Source of the DNA: Bacillota bacterium
GTDB lineage: Bacteria > Bacillota > Clostridia > Lachnospirales > Lachnospiraceae
Assembly (NCBI GenBank): GCA_023443225.1
Contig: JAEZVF010000053.1
Location: forward strand, 1 to 31,540
DNA: 31,540 bases
Reading direction: 5' to 3'
The translations under genes and the position numbers were made by a program. Below are positions 24,362-31,415 of this stretch, in pieces. Under the pieces are notes generated by a model, which was given only the letters and a program-made list of their open reading frames with translations, was not told the DNA's origin and did no database searches. How positions within the stretch are numbered: position 1 is the first letter of the stretch; each line of letters starts with the position of its first letter.

Positions 24362-25510
24362 GTGAGAAAGGTTATGAAAAAAATATTAGTTTTGTTTTTA
24401 GTACTGTCATTCGTTAGCACAGGTCTGTTGGGGTGTTCCAAAGGGAAGACTGACTCATCTAATTCATCTAATGAAAAAACTGAGGTATCTGGCGATACTG
24501 GAGAGACACAAGAGAGTTCATCTGATGGAGATATTAAGGAAATTGCGATTATGGTTCCAAGTGCTAGCCATGGATGGACTGGTGCTGTATTAACTTATGC
24601 TCAGGAAAAGGCATATTTATTAAATGAAAATGATGATTTCAAGAGTAAATATGTTGCAAAAGTATATGCTGCAACCGATACAGAGAATCAGATACAACAG
24701 GTGGACGACCTTCTTGCAAATTCATCAAAATTAGCTGGTATTGCAATTCTCCCATATGATAATGGTCTTCAGTCTACATTAGAAAAAATTGCAGCAGCAG
24801 ATATTGATTTTGTACAGTTTGACAGGGTAATTAACTCTGATGTAATTGATGCCAAAGTTGTAGCAAATGTAAAAGGTGATAATGAGGGAATCGGATATTC
24901 AACAGCAAAGAGATTTTTAGATAATGGTTTAACCGTGAATGACTATGTTTATGAAATGATAGGAGATAATTCATCAGTTCCGGAGCTGCGTTCAAAAGGT
25001 TTTAGAGATTGTTTAAGAGATAATGGATGGACGGAAGCAGAGATTGATTCGGTAGTTGTTAAATCTGCAGCAACAGGCTGGAGCCGTGACACTGGAAAAG
25101 AATTATTCGAATCATGGTTTGACAGTTCGCAGTGTGATACATCCAAAAAAATATGGTTATTTACACATGATGATGAAGTGACTATGGGTGTTTTAGAGTC
25201 AATCAATGGTGGGGCGCTGGAAGAAGCGAAAAAAGCTGAATTTTTGAATAGTTTACAATCGTTGGCAGGTTCCTCAGGATTGGCAGAAATGTATGCAGTC
25301 ATTAAGGATAAGCATCAGACAATTGTTAGACCATCCTATGACTTGTTCTCTGTTACATATGATCCAGCAATGATTAAGGATGCCATTGATGTTCTCATAA
25401 AAGGTATTAATGGTGAGAGTGTTGACCAGGATTACGTTATTCCTGTTTCTGTAGTTGATAAAGATAATGTTGAACAGTTCATACCATTTGGCACTTATGA
25501 AGAAAAATAA
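24362..25510 (+). CDS. Sugar-binding lipoprotein of the Mgl-like importer
   Basis: A lipoprotein of about 380 residues: signal peptide with lipobox LLGC, a Ser/Glu/Thr-rich linker to about residue 55, then a type-I periplasmic-binding domain of the MglB/ribose class. Probable ligand-contact blocks are FDRVINSD, VKGDNEGIG, MIGDNSSVPELR, FTHDDEVTMG and AGSSG. Two starts are possible: GTG at 24362 and ATG at 24374. Neither has a well-spaced ribosome-binding site unless the hairpin at 24336-24361 folds. It is closely similar in motif content to the anchored sensor at 18229-19230. It is followed by its ATPase and permease genes. The sugar is not known; galactose, glucose or xylose-like monosaccharides are the usual ligands. 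Confidence 0.9.
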   Translation: MRKVMKKILVLFLVLSFVSTGLLGCSKGKTDSSNSSNEKTEVSGDTGETQESSSDGDIKEIAIMVPSASHGWTGAVLTYAQEKAYLLNENDDFKSKYVAKVYAATDTENQIQQVDDLLANSSKLAGIAILPYDNGLQSTLEKIAAADIDFVQFDRVINSDVIDAKVVANVKGDNEGIGYSTAKRFLDNGLTVNDYVYEMIGDNSSVPELRSKGFRDCLRDNGWTEAEIDSVVVKSAATGWSRDTGKELFESWFDSSQCDTSKKIWLFTHDDEVTMGVLESINGGALEEAKKAEFLNSLQSLAGSSGLAEMYAVIKDKHQTIVRPSYDLFSVTYDPAMIKDAIDVLIKGINGESVDQDYVIPVSVVDKDNVEQFIPFGTYEEK

Positions 25511-25526
25511 TAATTGAAGTTGTAGT

Positions 25527-25566
25527 TGTTCAGCCCTGTCAACGAGGTAACTCAAAGGGCTGAACA
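25527..25566 (+). terminator. Hairpin without U run between SBP and ATPase genes
   Basis: A perfect 11-base stem, TGTTCAGCCCT (25527-25537) with AGGGCTGAACA (25556-25566), and a small inner GAG/CTC stem. There is no T run, so it more likely stabilises the binding-protein mRNA or sets a processing site than stops transcription. It sits just before the ATPase ribosome-binding site. Confidence 0.5.
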
Positions 25567-25590
25567 CTTACAAGGAGAGGATTGTGCAGG

Positions 25591-27099
25591 ATGGAATTAT
25601 TGGAAATGAAGAATATTAATAAAGCCTTTTTTGGTGTCACAGTATTAAACGAGGTTTCAATTTCAATTAAAAGCAATCAGGTTCTTGCATTGTTAGGCGA
25701 AAACGGTGCTGGGAAATCAACACTCATGAATATACTTGCTGGTGTTCATAAAATGGATTCAGGTTCCATTAATTTCAATGGAAAAAAATTAAACAATTTA
25801 TCTGTTAAAGAAGTAGAGGATGCAGGGATTGCATTCGTGCATCAAGAATTAAATATCATTAATGATCTTAAAGTATATGAAAACGTGTTTTTGGGTAATG
25901 AGTTAGTTACTCCTTACCAGCGTCTGAGAAAAAAGGAAATGATAGCTGAGACAGAAAAACTTTTTTCAAGGCTTGGAGTTGACATTGACCCGACAATGGG
26001 TGCTGGCGAACTTGAAACAAGTAAAAAACAAATGTTAGAAATTGTGAAAGCTTTACAGTCAGATGCGAAGCTTATTATACTTGATGAGCCAACGACAGCA
26101 TTAAACAATGAAGAGATCATAAAATTATTTGAGATGATAAAGCGATTAAAAAGTGAAGGAAGATCCTTTGTATTTATTTCTCATAAAATGCCCGAAATAT
26201 TTGAAATTGCTGACACATATACGGTACTTCGCAATGGTAAATTAATCAGTAGCGGTTTTATCAAAGATACCACTCCGGAAGAAATAACAAGAAATATGGT
26301 TGGTAGTAGTTTGTCAGTAAACGAAACCTATGAAGAAAGAAAATTGGGGGAAACGGTTCTCGAATTGAAAAATTTGAAGGGAAAAGGATTTAACAATATC
26401 AATTTGACAATGCGCAGAGGAGAAATTATAGGTTTCACCGGACTCCAGGGAGCTGGATGCACAGAAGTTTTACAAAGTATTTTTGGTGTTTCAAATATAG
26501 AATCAGGAAGGTTATTCGTCCACGGAAAGGAATTGAGCAAACATTCTATCCATGATGCAATGAAGAACAAAGTAGCTATGCTGGCGGCTAACCGAAAAGA
26601 GAATTCTATTATACCGGATATGAATTTGCTTGAAAATGTATATTTATCGGAACATACCATTCATGGTATCAAGCAGCACATAAATAGAAAATATGAGATT
26701 AAGAAATATAACCATTATAAAGAAAAGTTAAATATTAAAGCACCTGGATATAACAATTATATAACTAGTTTGTCTGGAGGTAATCAGCAAAAGGCAATCA
26801 TAGCAAGATGGTTGAATACAGAGGCAGATGTTTTACTATTGGATAATCCAACTCAAGGAATTGATGTGGGAGCGAAAGATGAAATATATAAGGTGATTAT
26901 GGAACTGTCAAAGGATGGGAAGACCATAATTATTAATACACTTGAAATTCCTGAAATTCAAAAAATAGCGGATCGGTGTGTTGTGTTTTATCACGGAAAT
27001 ATTGTTGCGGAATTAAATCGTAACGAGATAAGAGAAGAAACAGTCATGCTTTATGCAACAAATGCAGTTTACAAGCAGAATTCAAAGATGGAGGTATGA
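25591..27099 (+). CDS. Sugar ABC transporter ATPase, MglA type with two fused nucleotide-binding domains
   Basis: A 502-residue cytoplasmic ATPase. Domain 1 has an intact Walker A (GENGAGKST, 36-44), LDEPTTAL with D165-E166, and a degenerate signature LETSKKQ (from 141). Domain 2 has a degenerate Walker A (GLQGAGCTE), intact LSGGN (394-398) and Walker B LDNPTQGIDVGAK, where the catalytic glutamate is asparagine (N419). As in the other importer, one ATP site is complete and the other is not. The frame opens at a TTG (25582), but the ATG at 25591 is properly spaced from AAGGAGAGG and is chosen. The stop lies 1 base before the permease ATG. Confidence 0.93.
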   Translation: MELLEMKNINKAFFGVTVLNEVSISIKSNQVLALLGENGAGKSTLMNILAGVHKMDSGSINFNGKKLNNLSVKEVEDAGIAFVHQELNIINDLKVYENVFLGNELVTPYQRLRKKEMIAETEKLFSRLGVDIDPTMGAGELETSKKQMLEIVKALQSDAKLIILDEPTTALNNEEIIKLFEMIKRLKSEGRSFVFISHKMPEIFEIADTYTVLRNGKLISSGFIKDTTPEEITRNMVGSSLSVNETYEERKLGETVLELKNLKGKGFNNINLTMRRGEIIGFTGLQGAGCTEVLQSIFGVSNIESGRLFVHGKELSKHSIHDAMKNKVAMLAANRKENSIIPDMNLLENVYLSEHTIHGIKQHINRKYEIKKYNHYKEKLNIKAPGYNNYITSLSGGNQQKAIIARWLNTEADVLLLDNPTQGIDVGAKDEIYKVIMELSKDGKTIIINTLEIPEIQKIADRCVVFYHGNIVAELNRNEIREETVMLYATNAVYKQNSKMEV

Positions 27100-27100
27100 T

Positions 27101-28096
27101 ATGTCTGAAAAAAAGAAAAGCACTTCAGCTATCAACATTTTAAAAACATTGTGGAATCAATGCAATTATATTATTATATTTCTGTGTATTTTTATAGCTT
27201 TTTTAATTATTAATGGGAATTCTACAACCTGGACAGGTATTACAAATATATTCTTACACAGCGCTATCTTGGGGACAATCGCATTGGGAATGGGACTTGT
27301 TATTTTAACAGGGGATATTGACTTATCCGTCGGCTCAAGCTTTGTATTTGTTGGCGGATTTTCAGTCTTGTTTTATAATACTTACGGTAATGTAATGTTA
27401 ACACTGTTATGCGCCATAATTCTAGGAGCATTTTGCGGTTTTATGAATGGCTTGTTAATTGGTAAACTAAAAATGCCGTCTTTTATTGTTACTCTGGCAA
27501 CGATGTTGATATACCGTTCAATTTCACAGTATACGATGAATGAGATTAATGAGACAAGGTATCGTATTGATGCAACCAAAGCAAGTTACAATTCTTTGTT
27601 TGAATTTGGGAATGGTCTTTCTTTTTCTATTTCGAATTTAGCATGGGTATTCCTTGCGGTCGCTTTGATAATTATTTATATGACGAAGTGCACCAAATTT
27701 GGTAAATGGATATATGCCATTGGAAGTAATGAAAAGGGATCAAAACTAGCAGGCATTAATGTTGAATGGTCAAGAGTAATCGTTTTTGTAATTACTGGAG
27801 TTTTAGTTGGTATTGCAGCCTTTTTAAAGATTGCCAAAGATACCTCATTTGATCCGGCTACCTCTGGGGGGAATTTTGAATTATATGCCATTGCCGCAGT
27901 GGTCATCGGTGGTATCAGTATGACAGGAGGCAAGGGGGCGATTACAGGAATCATCTTTGGAACAATGTCATTTACATTAATTGATAAAATAATAACAGCT
28001 TTAGGTATGAATGCATTACTAAACGATACAGTAAAGGGTGCAATTTTATTGATAGCAGTAGGATTGCAGCTACTTAAAAAAAATTCAAATCGATAA
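27101..28096 (+). CDS. Sugar ABC transporter permease, MglC/RbsC type
   Basis: A 331-residue membrane protein with 8-10 hydrophobic segments. Family motifs are LTGDIDLSVGSSFVFVGG, GLLIGKLKMPSFIVTLATM, AIGSNEKGSKLAGIN in the cytoplasmic loop and AVVIGGISMTGGKG. The frame extends upstream to 27053 inside the ATPase gene, but the ATG at 27101 is preceded by GGAGG at 6 bases and is the real start. It is the only permease in this operon, so it should form a homodimer, unlike the two-permease importer at 8850-12033. Confidence 0.93.
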   Translation: MSEKKKSTSAINILKTLWNQCNYIIIFLCIFIAFLIINGNSTTWTGITNIFLHSAILGTIALGMGLVILTGDIDLSVGSSFVFVGGFSVLFYNTYGNVMLTLLCAIILGAFCGFMNGLLIGKLKMPSFIVTLATMLIYRSISQYTMNEINETRYRIDATKASYNSLFEFGNGLSFSISNLAWVFLAVALIIIYMTKCTKFGKWIYAIGSNEKGSKLAGINVEWSRVIVFVITGVLVGIAAFLKIAKDTSFDPATSGGNFELYAIAAVVIGGISMTGGKGAITGIIFGTMSFTLIDKIITALGMNALLNDTVKGAILLIAVGLQLLKKNSNR

Positions 28097-28110
28097 CACA
28101 AGTATGAAGC

Positions 28111-28155
28111 AAAAACTTCGAGCAGAATAAAAACACCATTCTGATCGAAGTTTTT
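28111..28155 (+). terminator. Strong terminator after the Mgl-like operon
   Basis: An 18-base stem with one mismatch (28111-28128 with 28138-28155); the right arm ends in TTTTT and the left begins with AAAAA, so it can work in both directions. It separates the sugar genes from the GTPase-nuclease gene. Confidence 0.85.
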
Positions 28156-28192
28156 GTGATTCATTTTCAAGCCTAAAGTTCAATGTTACAGA

Positions 28193-28221
28193 TGGAGAAA
28201 TGATGCTACTTATGATATAAT
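28193..28221 (+). promoter_or_regulatory. Predicted promoter of the GTPase-nuclease fusion gene
   Basis: TGGAGA (28193-28198, four of six consensus bases), a 17-base spacer and a perfect TATAAT (28216-28221) in an extended -10 (TGATATAAT). Transcription would start near 28228, giving a leader of about 75 bases. Confidence 0.65.
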
Positions 28222-28229
28222 GCAAACGC

Positions 28230-28272
28230 AAGGAGGATTAGCAAACTTGTTATGACCAATAAGGTACAATAA
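28230..28272 (+). promoter_or_regulatory. Leader with strong ribosome-binding site and tiny reading frames
   Basis: AAGGAGG (28230-28236) lies almost at the predicted transcription start, about 70 bases before the main start codon. Downstream are a TTG-TTA-stop (28247-28255) at normal spacing and ATG ACC AAT AAG GTA CAA TAA (28252-28272, MTNKVQ) at about 15 bases. A ribosome could load here before the main gene. Genes of tetracycline ribosome-protection proteins often have translated leaders, so this may be a sensor of ribosome stalling. Confidence 0.4.
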
Positions 28273-28303
28273 ACTATAGAAAAAGTGGTACAGGAGATAT
28301 GAA

Positions 28304-31009
28304 ATGAGAAGGATGGTAATTGGCATTTTGGCCCATGTGGATGCAGGAAAAACAACTTTAGCGGAGAGTATGCTATATCTTTCTGGGAGTATTAGAAAAT
28401 TAGGCAGAGTGGACCATAAAGATGCATTTTTAGATACTTATGAACTAGAGCGCAACAGAGGGATTACTATCTTTTCAAAACAAGCGGAGTTTGAATTGTT
28501 GAATACAAAAGTTACACTGTTAGATACTCCTGGTCATGTGGATTTTTCTGCTGAAATGGAGCGTACATTACAGGTTTTGGATTATGCGATCTTAGTTATC
28601 AGCGGCAGTGACGGGGTACAGGGTCATACAGAGACTTTATGGAGACTGCTTAAAAAACATAAAATTCCTACTTTTCTATTTGTGAATAAGATGGATTTAC
28701 TAGGAACGAATCAAGAAGCAATGATGAAAGAATTGAAAAAGCGTTTGGATGATGGATGTGTTGACTTTACTTCAATAGAAGAACAGGATATATGGATGGA
28801 AAATCTTGCAATGTGTGATGAAACAGTGCTAGATTCTTATATGGAAAGCGGAATTGTATTGGAGGAAGATGTAAAAGCATTGATTGCCAATAGAAAGGTA
28901 TTCCCCTGCTATTTTGGGTCTGCTTTAAAACTTGACAGAGTAGAAGAGTTACTACATGGAATAGAACGTTATACCATATATTTTCCTTATCCTGAGGAAT
29001 TTGGAGCAAAAATCTTTAAGATAACAAGGAATGAACAAGGAAGTCGTCTCACGTTTATGAAGATTACCGGAGGAAGTCTAAAAGTAAAAACGGCTCTTTC
29101 TAATCTTAAAGAGATGAATAAAGATAGTGATACAAACATTTGGGAAGAAAAGGTGGATCAGATAAGGATTTATTCTGGAAGCAGGTATGAGACGGTAGAT
29201 GAGGTAGAAGCAGGTACGATATGTGCGGTTACGGGACTGAATAAGACCTACCCGGGTGAAGGTCTGGGAATCGAGACTGCATCAGATTTACCTATACTTG
29301 AACCGGTTCTTAATTATCAGATTTTGTTGCCCCCAGAATGTGATGCCCATATGATGTTTTCTAAGTTACGCCAGTTAGAGGAAGAGGACCCCCAACTCCA
29401 CATCATGTGGTCAAAGCAGCTAAGAGAAATACATGTTCAATTGATGGGTGAAGTGCAGGTGGATATATTAAAAAGTGTTATTAAAGAACGCTTTGGCGTT
29501 GAAGTAGAATTTGGCTCGGGTAATATCGTATATAAGGAAAGTATTCTTGAACCGGTGGAAGGAGTGGGGCATTATGAACCATTACGGCATTATGCCGAAG
29601 TACATCTGTTGCTGGAGCCTGGTGAACCAGGAAGTGGATTGGTTTTTCATTCTGAATGTAGTGAGGATGTATTAGATCGTAACTGGCAACGTCTGATTCT
29701 TAGTCATTTAGGAGAAAAAGAGCATGTGGGGGTATTAATCGGTGCGCCGATTACGGATATGAAGATTACTCTTCTTGGCGGACGAGCACACCAGAAACAT
29801 ACGGAAGGCGGAGATTTCAGACAGGCAACTTACAGAGCAGTGCGTCAAGGGTTAAAGAAAACGAAGAGTATTCTATTAGAACCTTATTATCACTTTAAGT
29901 TAGAGCTTCCATCAGAATTCATAGGTCGGGCTATGTCAGATATTCAACGGATGCACGGCGAATTTTTACCAGCAGAAACGAATGGTGAAAGCTCTGTTCT
30001 TACAGGGGTAGTACCTGTTGCTACAATACGAGATTACCAGATGGAAATAACATCTTATACCAAGGGTAGGGGAAGAATTTCCTTAAGGTTAAAGGGATAT
30101 GAACCATGTCATAATGGAGACGAGGTAGTACAGGCATCTAATTACGATAGCGAGCAGGATTTGGATCATCCGACTAGCTCTGTATTCTGTGCTCATGGTA
30201 CTGGATTTATCGTAGAGTGGGATAAAGTTCAAGATTACATGCATATAGAAAGCCTATGGCAACCAAAAGAAATCAAAAATCCCCCGATGCAGACCAAACG
30301 TTTTAATAATAATACAAAGTCCTCTTATGAGGGCACTTTGAAAGAAGATAAAGAACTGGAAGATATCTTTATTCGCACCTTTGGTCCAATCAAACAAAGA
30401 CATAGCCCAATCCATAATTTTGGTTATGAAAAGAGAAGTGATGCAGTTGAAACTACTCAGACGAATCAAAGGCTTGATAATCAAAGAAAGAAAGTGCAGC
30501 AGGAGTATTTACTAGTAGACGGTTATAATATTATATTCTCATGGAATGAATTAAATGAACTTGCCAAGCTCAATATGGACGCCGCAAGAACTAAACTAAT
30601 GGATATCCTGTGTAATTATCAAGGATTGAAGCAGTGCATTGTCATACTGGTGTTTGATGCATATAAGGTGAAAGGTGGAATCGGTGAAATTATAGAATAT
30701 CATAATATACATGTGGTATATACAAAAGAAGCTGAGACTGCAGATCAGTATATTGAAAAAACAACACATGAGATTGCCCCAAAACACCATGTTACAGTTG
30801 CAACTTCAGATGCGTTAGAACAACTTATTATCATGGGACAAGGAGCTTCACGGCTTTCTGCAGATGGATTAAAAGAAGAAATAAACCGGGCTAGAGAGCA
30901 AATGCATCGAGAATATCTAGATAATCAACCAATCTTCCGTAGTTATCTCAAACAGCAAATGAGTAGTGATTTGTGGGAAATAAGCGAAGATGACATAAAT
31001 AATGAATAG
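28304..31009 (+). CDS. EF-G/TetM-like ribosomal GTPase fused to a YacP/Rae1-type NYN nuclease domain
   Basis: 901 residues, about 260 more than TetM (about 640). The N-terminal GTPase has G1 AHVDAGKTT (10-18), RNRGITI, DTPGHVDF and NKMD. EF-G-like domains follow, with domain IV containing GRAHQKHTEGGDFRQ and a C-terminal beta domain to about residue 630. After a charged linker (about 670-735) comes a NYN domain (about 736-880) closely like YacP/Rae1: LLVDGYN (D739), LVFDAYKVKGG (D785), YTKEAETADQYIEK (D814), VATSDALEQ (D836) and MGQGASRLSA. Rae1 cuts mRNA in the ribosomal A site, and TetM-type GTPases enter the same site. The ribosome-binding site CAGGAG is 7 bases from the ATG, with its own promoter and terminators on both sides. 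Tetracycline resistance is uncertain. Confidence 0.92.
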   Translation: MRRMVIGILAHVDAGKTTLAESMLYLSGSIRKLGRVDHKDAFLDTYELERNRGITIFSKQAEFELLNTKVTLLDTPGHVDFSAEMERTLQVLDYAILVISGSDGVQGHTETLWRLLKKHKIPTFLFVNKMDLLGTNQEAMMKELKKRLDDGCVDFTSIEEQDIWMENLAMCDETVLDSYMESGIVLEEDVKALIANRKVFPCYFGSALKLDRVEELLHGIERYTIYFPYPEEFGAKIFKITRNEQGSRLTFMKITGGSLKVKTALSNLKEMNKDSDTNIWEEKVDQIRIYSGSRYETVDEVEAGTICAVTGLNKTYPGEGLGIETASDLPILEPVLNYQILLPPECDAHMMFSKLRQLEEEDPQLHIMWSKQLREIHVQLMGEVQVDILKSVIKERFGVEVEFGSGNIVYKESILEPVEGVGHYEPLRHYAEVHLLLEPGEPGSGLVFHSECSEDVLDRNWQRLILSHLGEKEHVGVLIGAPITDMKITLLGGRAHQKHTEGGDFRQATYRAVRQGLKKTKSILLEPYYHFKLELPSEFIGRAMSDIQRMHGEFLPAETNGESSVLTGVVPVATIRDYQMEITSYTKGRGRISLRLKGYEPCHNGDEVVQASNYDSEQDLDHPTSSVFCAHGTGFIVEWDKVQDYMHIESLWQPKEIKNPPMQTKRFNNNTKSSYEGTLKEDKELEDIFIRTFGPIKQRHSPIHNFGYEKRSDAVETTQTNQRLDNQRKKVQQEYLLVDGYNIIFSWNELNELAKLNMDAARTKLMDILCNYQGLKQCIVILVFDAYKVKGGIGEIIEYHNIHVVYTKEAETADQYIEKTTHEIAPKHHVTVATSDALEQLIIMGQGASRLSADGLKEEINRAREQMHREYLDNQPIFRSYLKQQMSSDLWEISEDDINNE

Positions 31010-31040
31010 TGTAAAAAAATACAAAATATGATAAAAAATG

Positions 31041-31069
31041 TATACAAATTCTCCTTGTTATGCTATAAT
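31041..31069 (+). promoter_or_regulatory. Predicted promoter of the small membrane-protein gene
   Basis: TATACA (31041-31046), a 17-base spacer, then TATAAT (31064-31069) in an extended -10 (TGCTATAAT). Start near 31076, leaving about 33 bases of leader with AGGAGG. Confidence 0.65.
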
Positions 31070-31108
31070 ATATGTTGATTTATTACTATTCTTTAGGAGG
31101 ATTAGGGT

Positions 31109-31336
31109 ATGGAAAAATTAAAAGAGGTTGGGTCAGTTATGGTAATATTAGGAGTGGCGTCTTATCTATTATCATTGGTAGGTCTTCAATTTAAAGCCTT
31201 AAGTTTTTTAGGAGGATATAAGGTTTACGTAGAGATTGCAAGCATTGTTTTAGGAGTGCTATTTATTGTTGTTGCAAAACTAACGAGTAAAAAAGAAGAT
31301 GCAACTGTAGAAGATAATGCAGATAATGTAAATTAA
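31109..31336 (+). CDS. Small two-helix membrane protein of unknown function
   Basis: 75 residues with an AGGAGG ribosome-binding site 9-10 bases from the ATG and its own promoter and terminator, so it is a real gene. Two hydrophobic segments (about residues 9-31 and 40-58) are joined by a short loop, and the C-terminal tail is Lys/Glu/Asp-rich (SKKEDATVEDNADNVN). A glycine-rich GVASYLLSLVG run lies in the first helix. I do not recognise the family. It is not in an operon with the upstream fusion gene, which ends 100 bases earlier without a visible terminator. Confidence 0.75.
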   Translation: MEKLKEVGSVMVILGVASYLLSLVGLQFKALSFLGGYKVYVEIASIVLGVLFIVVAKLTSKKEDATVEDNADNVN

Positions 31337-31364
31337 GTAGATTATGTATATTAAGGGGTCAGTA

Positions 31365-31410
31365 GTCTTTGTATTATAGCTATTTATGCTATAATACAGA
31401 GGCTTTTTTT
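31365..31410 (+). terminator. Strong intrinsic terminator after the small membrane-protein gene
   Basis: A 16-base stem with two G-U pairs (31365-31380 with 31388-31403; the arm next to the loop is GTATTATAGC), a 7-base loop and seven T (31404-31410). It is a classical intrinsic terminator. A probable group II intron begins 6 bases further on. Confidence 0.88.
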
Positions 31411-31415
31411 ATTTC

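Noticed and set aside
27676..28170. 164-codon open frame on the minus strand
   Set aside because: It lies entirely opposite the clear permease gene and its terminator, has proline-rich and antisense-like composition and shows no recognisable domain.
28299..28307. ATG-AAA-TGA mini-frame overlapping the fusion-gene start
   Set aside because: It is only 2 bases from the ribosome-binding site, too close for initiation; probably chance.
28304..31009. Plain annotation as a tetracycline-resistance gene (tetM-like)
   Set aside because: The protein is about 260 residues too long, carries a nuclease domain, has a different domain IV tip and lacks mobile context typical of tet(M). Resistance cannot be claimed from sequence.
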